Source: Phycisphaeraceae bacterium
GTDB taxonomy: Bacteria; Planctomycetota; Phycisphaerae; Phycisphaerales; UBA1924
Direction of reading: 5' to 3'
DNA length: 64,000 nucleotides
Assembly (NCBI GenBank): GCA_019636615.1
Contig: JAHBXF010000002.1
Location: forward strand, 808,001 to 872,000
The translations under genes were made by a program, and so were the position numbers. The notes under the pieces were generated by a model. It did not search any database and was not told where the DNA came from. It worked only from the letters and a program-made list of their open reading frames with translations. This document shows, one piece after another, positions 1 through 8,281 of this stretch (the stretch's first letter is position 1; each line of letters starts with the position of its first letter).

Positions 1-975
1 GGCCTTCTGCCCCGGCGCGAGCGTCGCACGAGTGCTGACAATCCTCCCCGCGGCGCCGGCGTCGATCCCGGGGACAGACGCCAGCACCGCTTCACTCGCC
101 GTATTGATGTCGATGAGCCCCGCGATGTACTCGTCGCGAACGAAGGCGACTTCATCAAGAACCGCCGCCCACTGCGCGGTAGGCACCGCGGCACGCCCCA
201 TCGCACGCACGAGCCCCGCGGGCCGCCTCGGCGGCTGCTGCGACTTCATCGCATCCTCAACGGCCTTGGCCGCTTCGGGCGACAGCCTTGCTCCGAGCGC
301 TTTGGATTTCGTGTCATCCCACGGGCCCGCGAGAACCAGCCTCCGCCTTCCCGGGCCCGGATCATTGCTCCCATCACCACCCCCCACGCCCACAGTCACC
401 CCGGGATCGAACGAAAAGACCGTAAAGCGCGACATGCCGTCGTCATCAACCCCGTCCTCAGAATCACTCCCAGCCGGCGTGATCACGTTCAGCGCGGTTT
501 CGACAGAATCAAAGCCTGTCCCGCGGCTTGCAACCAGCCTCGCGGCGAGTGATGCATCGAAACCAGGCGCGGATGCCAACATCGACTCGGTCGCTGTGTT
601 CAGGTTCAGCCGCGCGGCTTCTGGCGTGACACGCACACCTTCCTCGGTCAACTCCTCGAACCTCACCACGAACCGTGGTTCACCCTCAGACTCGATCACC
701 AGGTCGTTCCCCAGCCTGGGGCTGCCCCCCGCGAGCAGTTCATCGCGCTGCGCCGCGAGTCTTTCGGCGGCCAGGCACACGCCAGACCACGCCGCCGCGC
801 GCAGCCGTCGCTCGAGCCGCTGAGCGTCCACCCCCGCCGCGTAACTGTCCCCCCGGTAGAGAAGCGTTGTGCCAACCAATGCCGCCAGCACAATCATCAC
901 GAAGACAGCGAACAGCACAGAGCCGCGCCGCCACGCACATCCAGCATGGAGTGTGCAGCACGCCACGCGAGTCAT
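1..975 (-). CDS. gspK: Type II secretion minor pseudopilin GspK-like, 3' end outside window
   Basis: Minus-strand frame open from an ATG at 975 to the left edge (325 codons, no stop), so the C-terminus is missing. A hydrophobic N-terminal segment (about residues 19-40) is the pseudopilin anchor. Two helix-hairpin-helix-like segments follow, each opened by an N-T-A motif: LNLNTA near residue 123 and IDINTA near residue 290. This layout is usual for GspK, which caps the pseudopilus tip together with GspI and GspJ. The ATG overlaps the gspJ stop in ATGA, showing translational coupling, and it is the last visible gene of the gspFGHIJK operon. Identification rests on operon position plus the two repeats; the missing end prevents a length check. 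Confidence 0.8.
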   Translation of the reverse strand, partial: MTRVACCTLHAGCAWRRGSVLFAVFVMIVLAALVGTTLLYRGDSYAAGVDAQRLERRLRAAAWSGVCLAAERLAAQRDELLAGGSPRLGNDLVIESEGEPRFVVRFEELTEEGVRVTPEAARLNLNTATESMLASAPGFDASLAARLVASRGTGFDSVETALNVITPAGSDSEDGVDDDGMSRFTVFSFDPGVTVGVGGGDGSNDPGPGRRRLVLAGPWDDTKSKALGARLSPEAAKAVEDAMKSQQPPRRPAGLVRAMGRAAVPTAQWAAVLDEVAFVRDEYIAGLIDINTASEAVLASVPGIDAGAAGRIVSTRATLAPGQKA

Positions 976-1613
976 ACCTCACCCCCGCGGAGCACCGCCG
1001 AAGGCTCTCTGGCATCGGGCACCGCAAAGACGCGCCATCGCTCGGCATCGCCCGAGACTTCAAGTTCCGGCTCTGCCGCCGCGGCCTCGCTCCGTGCGCG
1101 CCAGAGCCGCAACTCGATAGCACCAGGCAGCCGCCCCGCCGCGGCCGCGTCGAACGAATCGTTCCACGCAATCCCGTCCCAATACCGCCACTGCACGCGG
1201 GCTACACCCTCCACCAGCACGCTCCACGGCCCCTCCCCGATGCGCACCTCGACTCGGCGGGATGCAGCATCGAACCTCACCTCGAACGATTCCGCGCCGA
1301 CAAGATCTCCCGGCACCGCAACGCGGCACGGGATCAGCACCGATGATTCATCGCCCTGAAAGGTCATCCCTCCCCGCGCAGCGCTCGCGGTCGCCACGGC
1401 CCGCTCAACATTGCCCATGAGCGACGAGCACGCCGCGTCAAAGCCGATCGCACGGATCATCGCGTCACGCTTGTGCAGCAGTTGCCAGAAAAACGCCGCG
1501 GACGACGAAACCAGAATGCCGATGAGCACCAACGCCAGCAGAACCTCGACGAGTGTGAAAGCAGCGCGCCGTGGGCGCCGACCACGCACCCGAGCATGAA
1601 TCTGGCAGGCCAC
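972..1613 (-). CDS. gspJ: Type II secretion minor pseudopilin GspJ-like
   Basis: 213 residues. A basic leader is followed by the prepilin motif A-FTLVE, with the +5 glutamate at residue 23 and a hydrophobic helix to about residue 40. Ala rather than Gly precedes the cleavage site. The rest is a soluble domain with beta-rich stretches such as a repeated WRYWDG-type pattern. It starts 3 nt after the gspI stop and ends in an ATGA overlap with gspK. Minor pseudopilins of this size in this operon position are GspJ, part of the pseudopilus tip complex in the periplasm. The family assignment is from order and fold pattern rather than from an invariant motif. Confidence 0.78.
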   Translation of the reverse strand: MACQIHARVRGRRPRRAAFTLVEVLLALVLIGILVSSSAAFFWQLLHKRDAMIRAIGFDAACSSLMGNVERAVATASAARGGMTFQGDESSVLIPCRVAVPGDLVGAESFEVRFDAASRRVEVRIGEGPWSVLVEGVARVQWRYWDGIAWNDSFDAAAAGRLPGAIELRLWRARSEAAAAEPELEVSGDAERWRVFAVPDAREPSAVLRGGEV

Positions 1614-1616
1614 CGC

Positions 1617-2087
1617 TTACCTCCCGGCGCTCTCAACACGCTCCTCGGGCGGCTCACGCAACCTCACCAGTTGAGAGATCGCGCCCACCGCGGCCTTGCT
1701 TTCGCTCTCTGGTCCACGCCACACCCGCACGGTCATCATCACGGCGCCAGGCTCATCGAGGGGCGTTGTCTGCACGGTTGTATACCAGGCGTCCGGCCCC
1801 TCGGCGGGCGTCGCGCCCCGGTCAAGATCCGGCCGCCACCGCGACACAGCCCCTTGCACAGCCTCGGGCGCAAGAACCCCGGCCTCGACGCACGCGATCG
1901 CGCTGGCGGCAATATCGCTGGCGATATCCGCGCTCTGGGTTTGGCGTGCACGCTCCACCGCGACATCAATCATTGTGAGAATCGCAAGCCCCGCGCCCAC
2001 AAAGAGCGCGAGCGCCAACACACACTCGAGCAGAATCGCACCCCGCGCACGCGCCGCGAGAACGCACCGCCGGTATTCGCGGTTCAC
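1617..2087 (-). CDS. gspI: Type II secretion minor pseudopilin GspI-like
   Basis: 156 residues from a GTG at 2087 that overlaps the gspH stop in GTGA. The frame is open further upstream, but an earlier start would add about 43 residues before the prepilin leader, so the overlapping GTG is preferred. The leader ends RARG, followed by AILLE with glutamate at +5 and a hydrophobic helix (residues 17-40). Short pseudopilin of the size expected for GspI, which nucleates the tip complex with GspJ and GspK. Neighbours are gspH upstream and gspJ 3 nt downstream. Confidence 0.75.
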   Translation of the reverse strand: MNREYRRCVLAARARGAILLECVLALALFVGAGLAILTMIDVAVERARQTQSADIASDIAASAIACVEAGVLAPEAVQGAVSRWRPDLDRGATPAEGPDAWYTTVQTTPLDEPGAVMMTVRVWRGPESESKAAVGAISQLVRLREPPEERVESAGR

Positions 2088-2890
2088 TTCCCTTTGCTCC
2101 CCGCCCGCCCGGCTCCACCGGTGCGAGCGCCGGGGGCGCTCCACGATGACTCGGAATCCTGGTCTTCGCCGGGCTCCACGCCGATCAGTGCCTCCACCCG
2201 GCACACGCCCGTCCACTGGTCGATCAGGATGGAGCGGGACTCGCCACCCGGCCCGCGCACCACCGCCTGCCCTCGCGGTGTCGTGTGCCCAGTCGGCCAG
2301 AGAATCGCGAGAATGACTTCTTCTTGCGGCGCGAGCGGGGCGTCCGATGCGGGTGCAACACCGGGTGCGGATGAAACACCCGAACCAGTGCTCGTTCCGG
2401 TTGTTTCTCCGCCCGCCGAGGAACGAACCGACTCGACAACCACCCGATCAGGAAGGCGGGCGATCTCGCTCACGCGAGTGGACCGCGTTTCAGACGCGCC
2501 CTCAGAATCTGTGGGATCCGAAACACGCCGGTTCCCGGTGTCGCGATGCGCCCTTGTGCCGCTCGACAAGCCTGTCACCGAACCACGCTCGGATGGCCCC
2601 GCGGACTGCGTCACCGGCCGCACCACCAGACGGCCCCCGCCCTGCCCTGAGACCGCGACCAACTCGAGAGCCTCGCCGCGACGCTGCGCCTCCGCACGAC
2701 CCATCGAGACCGCGGCTTCGATCCGGCTGCCGGCCTCGCTCACACCCCGTTGCGAGAGCGCGGCCGAGAATGACCAGACGGTGAGCCCGGCCAGGCACAT
2801 CATGAGCACCAAGGCAAGCATCGCTTCGAGAAGCGTGAAGCCGCGGGGCCGCTGGATCGCCATCCCTCGGCGATGAAGCAGCGCGGTCAT
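2084..2890 (-). CDS. gspH: Type II secretion pseudopilin GspH-like with long low-complexity insertion
   Basis: Pseudopilin with cleavage motif PRG-FTLLE and a hydrophobic helix, then a domain similar in pattern to GspH/FimT. It is longer than a typical GspH of about 150-200 residues. Roughly residues 85-200 are rich in Ser, Thr, Gly, Pro and Arg and look disordered, before a beta-rich C-terminal part. The start is uncertain: an ATG at 2890 gives a 17-residue leader and 268 aa, a GTG at 2956 lies 3 nt from the gspG stop, and an ATG at 2863 gives the shortest leader but its GAGGG abuts the codon. It ends in a 4-nt overlap with gspI. Role: minor pseudopilin of the type II secretion pseudopilus. 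Confidence 0.72.
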   Translation of the reverse strand: MTALLHRRGMAIQRPRGFTLLEAMLALVLMMCLAGLTVWSFSAALSQRGVSEAGSRIEAAVSMGRAEAQRRGEALELVAVSGQGGGRLVVRPVTQSAGPSERGSVTGLSSGTRAHRDTGNRRVSDPTDSEGASETRSTRVSEIARLPDRVVVESVRSSAGGETTGTSTGSGVSSAPGVAPASDAPLAPQEEVILAILWPTGHTTPRGQAVVRGPGGESRSILIDQWTGVCRVEALIGVEPGEDQDSESSWSAPGARTGGAGRAGSKGK

Positions 2891-2959
2891 GTCTGGCCGA
2901 TGTCGCAAAGTTCCTCCACGAGTGCGTAAGCCTGTGCCGGTTATCCGGGCCTGCACGCC

Positions 2960-3451
2960 TCAACCGCCGAAGCCGCCACTATCAACTTCCTCGCGGTCCC
3001 ACGAGGTGATGTCGTCGTCTGTGCCTTCCTGGCGGTCGCGACCATTCGACCACAGGTCATACATATCTTCGTCGCCGTTCTCGCTCACCTGGCGGTATCC
3101 CCAGTCACTGCCGAAGCGGTCCTTGGGCATGGGCTTCTCAAGAAGTTTCTTCCACTTCTTCAGGTCCTCTTCATCGGTCATCTTGTCCTTGTTCCACAGA
3201 ACCTCGATCCCTTCCTCATCCGTGGGATAGCGGCCGTGCTCAAAGCGGAACTGCTTCAGAGCCCCCTGGATGGTCTGCATGTCCACTTTGGCGAGTTTGT
3301 TCTCGGCGTCTTCCTTGGTGCCCAGAAGGTTGTACGCCACCAGGCCGCCCAGCGCCAGAACGATCAGGAGCACGATCATCACCTCGATCAGGGTGAATGC
3401 CCCGCGGGATTGCCCGACCTTCCGGTTGCCATAACGCCTTCCGTGGTTCAT
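2960..3451 (-). CDS. gspG: Type II secretion major pseudopilin GspG
   Basis: 163 residues from an ATG preceded by GGAGA nine bases upstream; the frame is open 18 codons further, but those residues do not look like a leader. The prepilin site RGA-FTLIE is followed by a hydrophobic helix (about residues 19-42). A long amphipathic helix containing the family pattern for the polymerising pilin stalk comes next. The C-terminal domain has the GRYPTDEEG and DRFGSDWGY segments and an acidic G-D-DD loop, which in GspG binds calcium. GspG forms the pseudopilus filament that pushes substrates through the outer-membrane secretin. This is the best-supported member of the operon. Confidence 0.92.
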   Translation of the reverse strand: MNHGRRYGNRKVGQSRGAFTLIEVMIVLLIVLALGGLVAYNLLGTKEDAENKLAKVDMQTIQGALKQFRFEHGRYPTDEEGIEVLWNKDKMTDEEDLKKWKKLLEKPMPKDRFGSDWGYRQVSENGDEDMYDLWSNGRDRQEGTDDDITSWDREEVDSGGFGG

Positions 3452-3621
3452 CACAGTCAATCTCCAGTATGATGCATGCCGGCAGCCTGTATACGCCGGC
3501 GGCACACTTTCGCTTCATCACCCAGCGACATTTTCGGACATCCATGCCCAAACCGCTGGGACTTGTATCGTAGAGCACCGATAACCCTGACAAAGAACTA
3601 ATCTATCTCTTGGCACGCCCA

Positions 3622-4812
3622 TCACACCGCGCCACCCAGTTTGCTCATGGGCAAGAGAAGGCCCGCGGCCACAAGCCCGATAACTCCCGCAAGCAGCAGC
3701 AGCATCAACGGCTCGATCAGCCGTACCACCGTGTTGAGCACCCGATCGATTCGGTTCTCAAGCGTCAATGCGACCTTCAGCAACACATCGTCCAGGTTAT
3801 TCGCCGCTTCTCCGACGCTGATCATTTCCACCACATCATCCTCGAACAATCCGCTCGCGGCCAGGGGTGGCGACAGGTGCTGACCCGCCTGAACCGCTTC
3901 CGCGGCCTGCTCCAACGCCCTGCGGACCACGACATTGCCCACGCCGTCTTTGGCGATCTGCAGCGCGGCCAGCATCGGAACACCATTGCCAAGCATCGAG
4001 CCCAGCAGCCTGCACAACCTGGCCGCGGTGATGCTCCGCTCCAGATGCCCCACGATGGGCAACTTCAGACGTGTCCCTTCGATCCACTCCTTGACTCCGG
4101 GCCGCCTGACCATGCTCCAGACACCGCCGGCGAGCAGCGCGAGCAAGACGAGCGTCACGGGCCCGTACACCGTCAATGCATCGGCGGTCGCGAACACGAA
4201 GCGGGTGATGAAGGGCAGGCCGCCGCGCAACTGCTCGAACATGGGCCGGAACAAAGGCACGAAGAAGATGAAGAGCGCGAGGCCGACCCCGGTGCCGATC
4301 ACCAGCAGAATCGCCGGGTAAATGAGGTTGCCGATGATCTTTGCACGCAGTTCCGCCTGCTTGAGCACGAGCCGCCCGAGATTCGCGAAGATCTCTTCAA
4401 GAAACCCGCCGCGCTCACCCGCACGCACCATGGCCACATGCACCGGCGGGAAGAGCCTGGGCGATTCAGCCATGGCCGAGGCCAGGTCCCCGCCTTTTTC
4501 GAGCGAATCGGCGAGCCGGCGGTATTCTGCCGAGAGCACCGGCGTTGACCGTCTCCCCGCAAGCACACGAAGGCCGCGAAGCAGAGGCACGCCCGCCTTG
4601 AGCAGATCGGAGACTTGCTCGTATGACTCCCCAAGCGACCGAGCGCTCACGCCGCGCTGAAACCCCCCGCCACCCAGCCGCTCCTTGATGGCTACAGGCG
4701 TCAACTGGCGAGACTCGAGTTCCGCGAGCACAGCCTGCTCGCTGGCGCCAACCAGCGAACCCTGCACGCGTTGCCCGCCCGCGGTCAGCGCGGTGTACTC
4801 AAAGATCGCCAA
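3622..4812 (-). CDS. gspF: Type II secretion inner-membrane platform protein GspF
   Basis: 396 residues, the usual length. Two repeated T2SF domains (about residues 60-185 and 260-385) each begin with a helical segment around LLKAGVPLLRGL or LLGSMLGNGVPML. Each is followed by hydrophobic spans: 160-187, 214-236 and 364-389. The conserved AGERGGFLEE and VGEAANNLDDVL loops are present. GspF is the cytoplasmic-membrane platform linking the GspE ATPase to the pseudopilus. The start is a TTG at 4812, supported by GAGGAG eight bases upstream. It is the first gene of the visible operon; gspE and gspD are not in the window, so the secretin and ATPase must be elsewhere. About 170 bp separate it from gspG. 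Confidence 0.93.
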   Translation of the reverse strand: MAIFEYTALTAGGQRVQGSLVGASEQAVLAELESRQLTPVAIKERLGGGGFQRGVSARSLGESYEQVSDLLKAGVPLLRGLRVLAGRRSTPVLSAEYRRLADSLEKGGDLASAMAESPRLFPPVHVAMVRAGERGGFLEEIFANLGRLVLKQAELRAKIIGNLIYPAILLVIGTGVGLALFIFFVPLFRPMFEQLRGGLPFITRFVFATADALTVYGPVTLVLLALLAGGVWSMVRRPGVKEWIEGTRLKLPIVGHLERSITAARLCRLLGSMLGNGVPMLAALQIAKDGVGNVVVRRALEQAAEAVQAGQHLSPPLAASGLFEDDVVEMISVGEAANNLDDVLLKVALTLENRIDRVLNTVVRLIEPLMLLLLAGVIGLVAAGLLLPMSKLGGAV

Positions 4813-4820
4813 CGTTCAGA

Positions 4821-4826
4821 CTCCTC
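4821..4826 (-). promoter_or_regulatory. Ribosome binding site supporting the TTG start of gspF
   Basis: GAGGAG on the minus strand, eight bases before the TTG at 4812. It is the only strong Shine-Dalgarno match near the gene and decides the unusual start codon. Confidence 0.75.
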
Positions 4827-4934
4827 GGCATGGACACCCAATGCACAGAGAGTCTATCGGCCTGTGCCGGTGGACGAGGCCAACTTCCGAAGACTTCACG
4901 CCATCCGGCGGGCCCGGCGCTTGCGCACGCGGTG

Positions 4935-5615
4935 TCACTTTGCTTCCAGCAGTTCTTCGATCCGCTTGATGAACTGCGGATCGTCGGGCTTGGACCTGCT
5001 CTCGTACCTGGACACAACCTTGCCGGAACGATCAACCAGGAACTTGGTGAAGTTCCACTGCGGAGCGCCACCGAGCGGCGCGGGCTGAGACGCCAGTTTC
5101 TTGTACAACGGGTGCGCCTGCTCGCCCGTCACAGCGATCTTCGAGAACATCGGGAACGTCACGCTGTACTTGCCCGAGCAGAACTCCTTGATCTCCTCGT
5201 TGGTGCCCGGCTCCTGATTCCCGAAGTCGTTGCTCGGAAAACCAAGAACAACCAAGCCGGCATCCTTCTTCTCAGCGTACAGCTTCTGGAGCCCTTCGTA
5301 CTGCCTCGTATACCCGCAGCGGCTGGCCACGTTCACGATCAGCACCACTTTGCCCTTGTACTGCTCCAGGTTCTGAGGCTTGCCGTCGATGTCGTCCAGG
5401 GTGAAACCAAGCACATGGGCATCCACCGCCGCCTTTGCCGCCTCAGGCTCGTCCGAGCCCCGTTGAAGCGCGGCCACCCCTCCCGCCACCAGCACGGCCC
5501 CCAATGCCCCAGCCAATGCGGCCAGTCCCCGGAGTCGACCCCTTCGGCGGCTCGCGCGGCCGGCTTGACTGCCCTGTTCCTGGCCCGATCCCTGTACGAA
5601 AGTAGATGTGTCCAT
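4935..5615 (-). CDS. Membrane-anchored glutathione peroxidase family protein
   Basis: 226 residues. A basic N-terminus (R20-R29) and a single hydrophobic segment (about 30-50) anchor the protein in the membrane. The peroxidase domain has the peroxidatic cysteine C100 in NVASRCGYT, the glutamine Q134 in FGNQEPG, and W187-N188 in PQWNFTKFLV, so the catalytic tetrad is complete with Cys rather than selenocysteine. Such Cys enzymes usually use thioredoxin to reduce hydroperoxides. The domain probably faces the periplasm, though orientation is inferred. ATG at 5615 was chosen over a GTG at 5630. The neighbours give no functional hint. Confidence 0.9.
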   Translation of the reverse strand: MDTSTFVQGSGQEQGSQAGRASRRRGRLRGLAALAGALGAVLVAGGVAALQRGSDEPEAAKAAVDAHVLGFTLDDIDGKPQNLEQYKGKVVLIVNVASRCGYTRQYEGLQKLYAEKKDAGLVVLGFPSNDFGNQEPGTNEEIKEFCSGKYSVTFPMFSKIAVTGEQAHPLYKKLASQPAPLGGAPQWNFTKFLVDRSGKVVSRYESRSKPDDPQFIKRIEELLEAK

Positions 5616-5756
5616 ACTCCGCGAGAACACCGTTCCCGGCGAATCGCAGCCCCCAGAGAATACACAACGTCCGCGGCCCCTTCCTAGTTCGCTCGCCCAA
5701 CCGGGGGCGATTCGCCGCGAGCACGGATGTTTTCCCCACTTTCCCGCCGGTCAGGG

Positions 5757-5784
5757 TTGACCCGGGCCCCACCTCCGCGACAAT
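5757..5784 (+). promoter_or_regulatory. Promoter of the tRNA-Ser gene
   Basis: TTGACC at 5757-5762 (five of six consensus -35 bases) and GACAAT at 5779-5784 (four of six -10 bases), separated by 16 bp. The predicted transcription start at about 5791 is four bases before the tRNA, as expected for a short tRNA leader. Confidence 0.55.
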
Positions 5785-5794
5785 TGGCACCGCC

Positions 5795-5881
5795 GGAGAG
5801 ATGCCAGAGCGGCTGAATGGGCCGGTCTCGAAAACCGGAATGGCCTCCGGGTCATCGGGAGTTCGAATCTCCCTCTCTCCG
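5795..5881 (+). tRNA. tRNA-Ser (anticodon CGA)
   Basis: 87-nt class II tRNA. The acceptor stem GGAGAGA pairs with TCTCTCC, followed by discriminator G. The anticodon stem is CCGGT/ACCGG around the loop CTCGAAA, which places CGA at the anticodon. A long variable arm (about 5838-5860) and a TTCGAAT T-loop follow. The 3' CCA is not encoded, so it must be added by a nucleotidyltransferase. It reads UCG serine codons, which are frequent in this high-GC window. Confidence 0.97.
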
Positions 5882-5891
5882 CTTCCACTGT

Positions 5892-5921
5892 GGGCACGCC
5901 CTTCCCGGGCGTGCCCTTTTT
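5892..5921 (+). terminator. Intrinsic terminator of tRNA-Ser
   Basis: Perfect 10-bp stem GGGCACGCCC / GGGCGTGCCC with a five-base loop, immediately followed by five T residues. It lies 10 bases after the tRNA. Confidence 0.92.
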
Positions 5922-5987
5922 CTTGCGGCTGCGCCGAACTGCGCCCGGGTGCTTGACCGGCTCGGCGTCTACGCAGCCGCCGAGCAT

Positions 5988-6872
5988 TCAGGGCTTCGCA
6001 TACACCCTGATGGTCTCGCCGCTGCGAACAGTCAGCGTTCTGGCGTTGAGCGTCAGCAGTTCCACCCGCTCGGTCACGGTTTCTTGCGCCGAGGCCGTCT
6101 GGCCGGTGTTGGCAGCGCCCCCCGAGGCCGGCTGCGGGCGGTCAGAGCCCACCTCAAAGGTGACGAACTTTCCGTCGCGGCTCCATGCGCCCTCTTTGGG
6201 CGAGCCGCCCCCGACAGCCGCGACGAACTTCCCGTCCGCGCTGAGAACCATGATCTTGGCCAGCGAGCGGTCGCCCTCGGGCGGCGGATACACCATCACC
6301 CACGTGCCCAGCAGGGGGTCTGGGCGGCGTGCCCCAGCGGCGGGCGTCGCGTGCTCGTTCACATCTGGGCCTTCACCAGCGGCCTGCACGCCTTGTTCTG
6401 GCGGGGCATCCATGGCACTGTCCCCGAAGCCCAGGAACGATATCGCACCCCCGAGCGAACCCATCGCGCTGCTCAGCGGCCGCAGCGCCCCATGCACGTC
6501 ACGGATGGACGTGTTCACCTGATCGAGCACGCGCAGCCGTTCGAGCCCTGCGTCAAGGTCCAAAAGTTTCGGATTCGTGCGCCCCAGGGCGGTGTCCATC
6601 GCCGTCAGGTGCTCGTGCGTCTTGCCCAGCGAGGCGTGAACGACCACCAGTTGGGCGTAGGTCTCGCTCAGCGTGCCATGAACCTCGACCAGCCTGGCGT
6701 TTGTCTGGTCGATCTTGTCGTTGGTGTCCTCAATGTTCAAGAGGGTCTGCACAAGCATGGGTTTCACCTCACACAAGTGCTGGTTCGTCACCCGCATCTC
6801 ATCGCGGATCTCCCACGCGATGCACCCGGGGAGCATGGACATGCAGACGAGCAGGAAGAGCGTTCGCTTCAT
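5988..6872 (-). CDS. Predicted lipoprotein with N-terminal coiled coil
   Basis: 294 residues. The signal peptide ends in the lipobox LPGC with C17 as the lipidated residue. Residues about 25-140 are a helical, heptad-like region rich in N, Q, T, L and V, similar in pattern to phage tail or methyl-accepting helices. A linker follows, then a C-terminal beta-rich domain (about 185-294) containing WVMVYPPPEGD and a repeated DGKF motif (ADGKFVAAV, RDGKFVTFEV), reminiscent of lipocalin-like or stress-response domains. I do not recognise a family with a known function. An imperfect hairpin lies at 5960-5985 downstream without a T-tract. It is divergent from tyrS with a 92-bp spacer. Confidence 0.8.
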   Translation of the reverse strand: MKRTLFLLVCMSMLPGCIAWEIRDEMRVTNQHLCEVKPMLVQTLLNIEDTNDKIDQTNARLVEVHGTLSETYAQLVVVHASLGKTHEHLTAMDTALGRTNPKLLDLDAGLERLRVLDQVNTSIRDVHGALRPLSSAMGSLGGAISFLGFGDSAMDAPPEQGVQAAGEGPDVNEHATPAAGARRPDPLLGTWVMVYPPPEGDRSLAKIMVLSADGKFVAAVGGGSPKEGAWSRDGKFVTFEVGSDRPQPASGGAANTGQTASAQETVTERVELLTLNARTLTVRSGETIRVYAKP

Positions 6873-6964
6873 GCTCGATGCTATGAATCCAAACCACGGG
6901 CAGTCACCCGCCCGCCCGGCTCTGCCTCGCCGGCGAGAGCCGCCCGGTCTATGGTCTAGGGCTT

Positions 6965-8281
6965 ATGCAGACAGACTTCATCGAGGAACTCCGCTGGCGC
7001 GACCGCCTGGGCCAGATCACAGACGAAGAGGGCCTTCACGCCCACCTGGCCACCCCCGGCCGGCGCGGCTACATCGGCTACGACCCCACCGCGGATTCCC
7101 TCACCATCGGCAACATGGTCACGATCATGCTGCTCGCCCACTTTCAAAGGGCAGGGCACACCCCCGTGGTGCTCGCGGGCGGGGGCACGGGCATGATCGG
7201 CGACCCTTCTGGAAAAAGCGCTGAACGGCAACTGCTCACCAAAGACCAGGTGGCCCACAACGTCCAGCGGCAACTGCGCATCTTCGAGCGTCTGCTCGAT
7301 TTTTCCCCGACGCTTTCCAACCGCGCCACCATCGTCAACAACGCCGACTGGCTGGCAAACATCTCCTACATCGACGCGCTCCGCGACATCGGCAAGTACT
7401 TCAGCGTGAACGCCATGATGCAGAAGGACTCTGTCCGCGAGCGACTCCACAACCGCGACCAGGGAATCTCCTACACCGAGTTCTCCTACATGATCCTCCA
7501 GTCGTACGACTATCTGCACCTGCACCGCAGCGCCGGCATCACCGTGCAGATGGGCGGCAGCGACCAGTGGGGCAACATCACCGCCGGCATCGACCTGATC
7601 CGGCGCGTCTACGCCCACGAGGCAGATTCTGAGAACGCCCCCACCCCCGTCGCTTTCGGCCTCACCACGCCGCTGCTGACCAAGGCCGACGGCGGGAAGT
7701 TCGGCAAGTCTGAATCCGGCGCGGTCTGGATGACCGCAGACCGGACCTCCCCGTACGCCTTCTACCAGTTCTGGCTCAACGCGGACGATTCCGATGTCGT
7801 CAAGTTCCTCAAGACATTCACCTTCCTGCCCCGCGAACGGGTGGAAGAACTCGCCGCCTCGCACGCCGCCAACCCCGGCGCCCGCGAAGCCCACCGGGTT
7901 CTGGCCAAAGAAGTCACCGAACTCCTCCACGGCCCCACCGCCCGCGAGCAGGCTCAAAGGGCCAGCGAAGCGCTCTTCTCTGGCCAGGTTGCCGATCTGC
8001 CCTCAGATCTTCTCGACGAGGTCTTCGCCAACGTCCCGGCGAGCGATCACTCCAAGCAGAAACTCGACGCGCCAGGCCTGGCGCTCGCCGACGCTCTTGT
8101 CGAAACCGGCCTGGCGCAGTCGAAGCGGGAAGCCCGGGAGTTCCTCCAGTCCGGGGCTGTCAGCATCAATGGGCACAAAGCCGCCCCTGATGACCGCCTG
8201 ACGGTGAGCAACCTTCTCCACGGGCGGGTGATCGTGCTGCGGCGCGGCAAGAAAAACTGGCACATCACACGCTGGGCATGA
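6965..8281 (+). CDS. tyrS: Tyrosyl-tRNA synthetase
   Basis: 438 residues, a typical length for the bacterial TyrRS form with an S4 tail. The class I signature appears as LTIGN (residues 46-50), followed by GGGTGMIGDPSGK. The tyrosine-site motif GGSDQWGN spans 197-204 and the KMSKS equivalent KFGKS spans 245-249. A C-terminal S4 RNA-binding domain (about 370-438) contains the SKREAREFLQSGAV stretch. It charges tRNA-Tyr in the cytoplasm. No strong Shine-Dalgarno sequence precedes the ATG. It is divergent from the lipoprotein gene. Confidence 0.97.
   Translation: MQTDFIEELRWRDRLGQITDEEGLHAHLATPGRRGYIGYDPTADSLTIGNMVTIMLLAHFQRAGHTPVVLAGGGTGMIGDPSGKSAERQLLTKDQVAHNVQRQLRIFERLLDFSPTLSNRATIVNNADWLANISYIDALRDIGKYFSVNAMMQKDSVRERLHNRDQGISYTEFSYMILQSYDYLHLHRSAGITVQMGGSDQWGNITAGIDLIRRVYAHEADSENAPTPVAFGLTTPLLTKADGGKFGKSESGAVWMTADRTSPYAFYQFWLNADDSDVVKFLKTFTFLPRERVEELAASHAANPGAREAHRVLAKEVTELLHGPTAREQAQRASEALFSGQVADLPSDLLDEVFANVPASDHSKQKLDAPGLALADALVETGLAQSKREAREFLQSGAVSINGHKAAPDDRLTVSNLLHGRVIVLRRGKKNWHITRWA

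Noticed and set aside
1473-2876. 467-codon open frame on the plus strand
   Set aside because: Antisense to gspH, gspI and gspJ; low-complexity translation without a domain.
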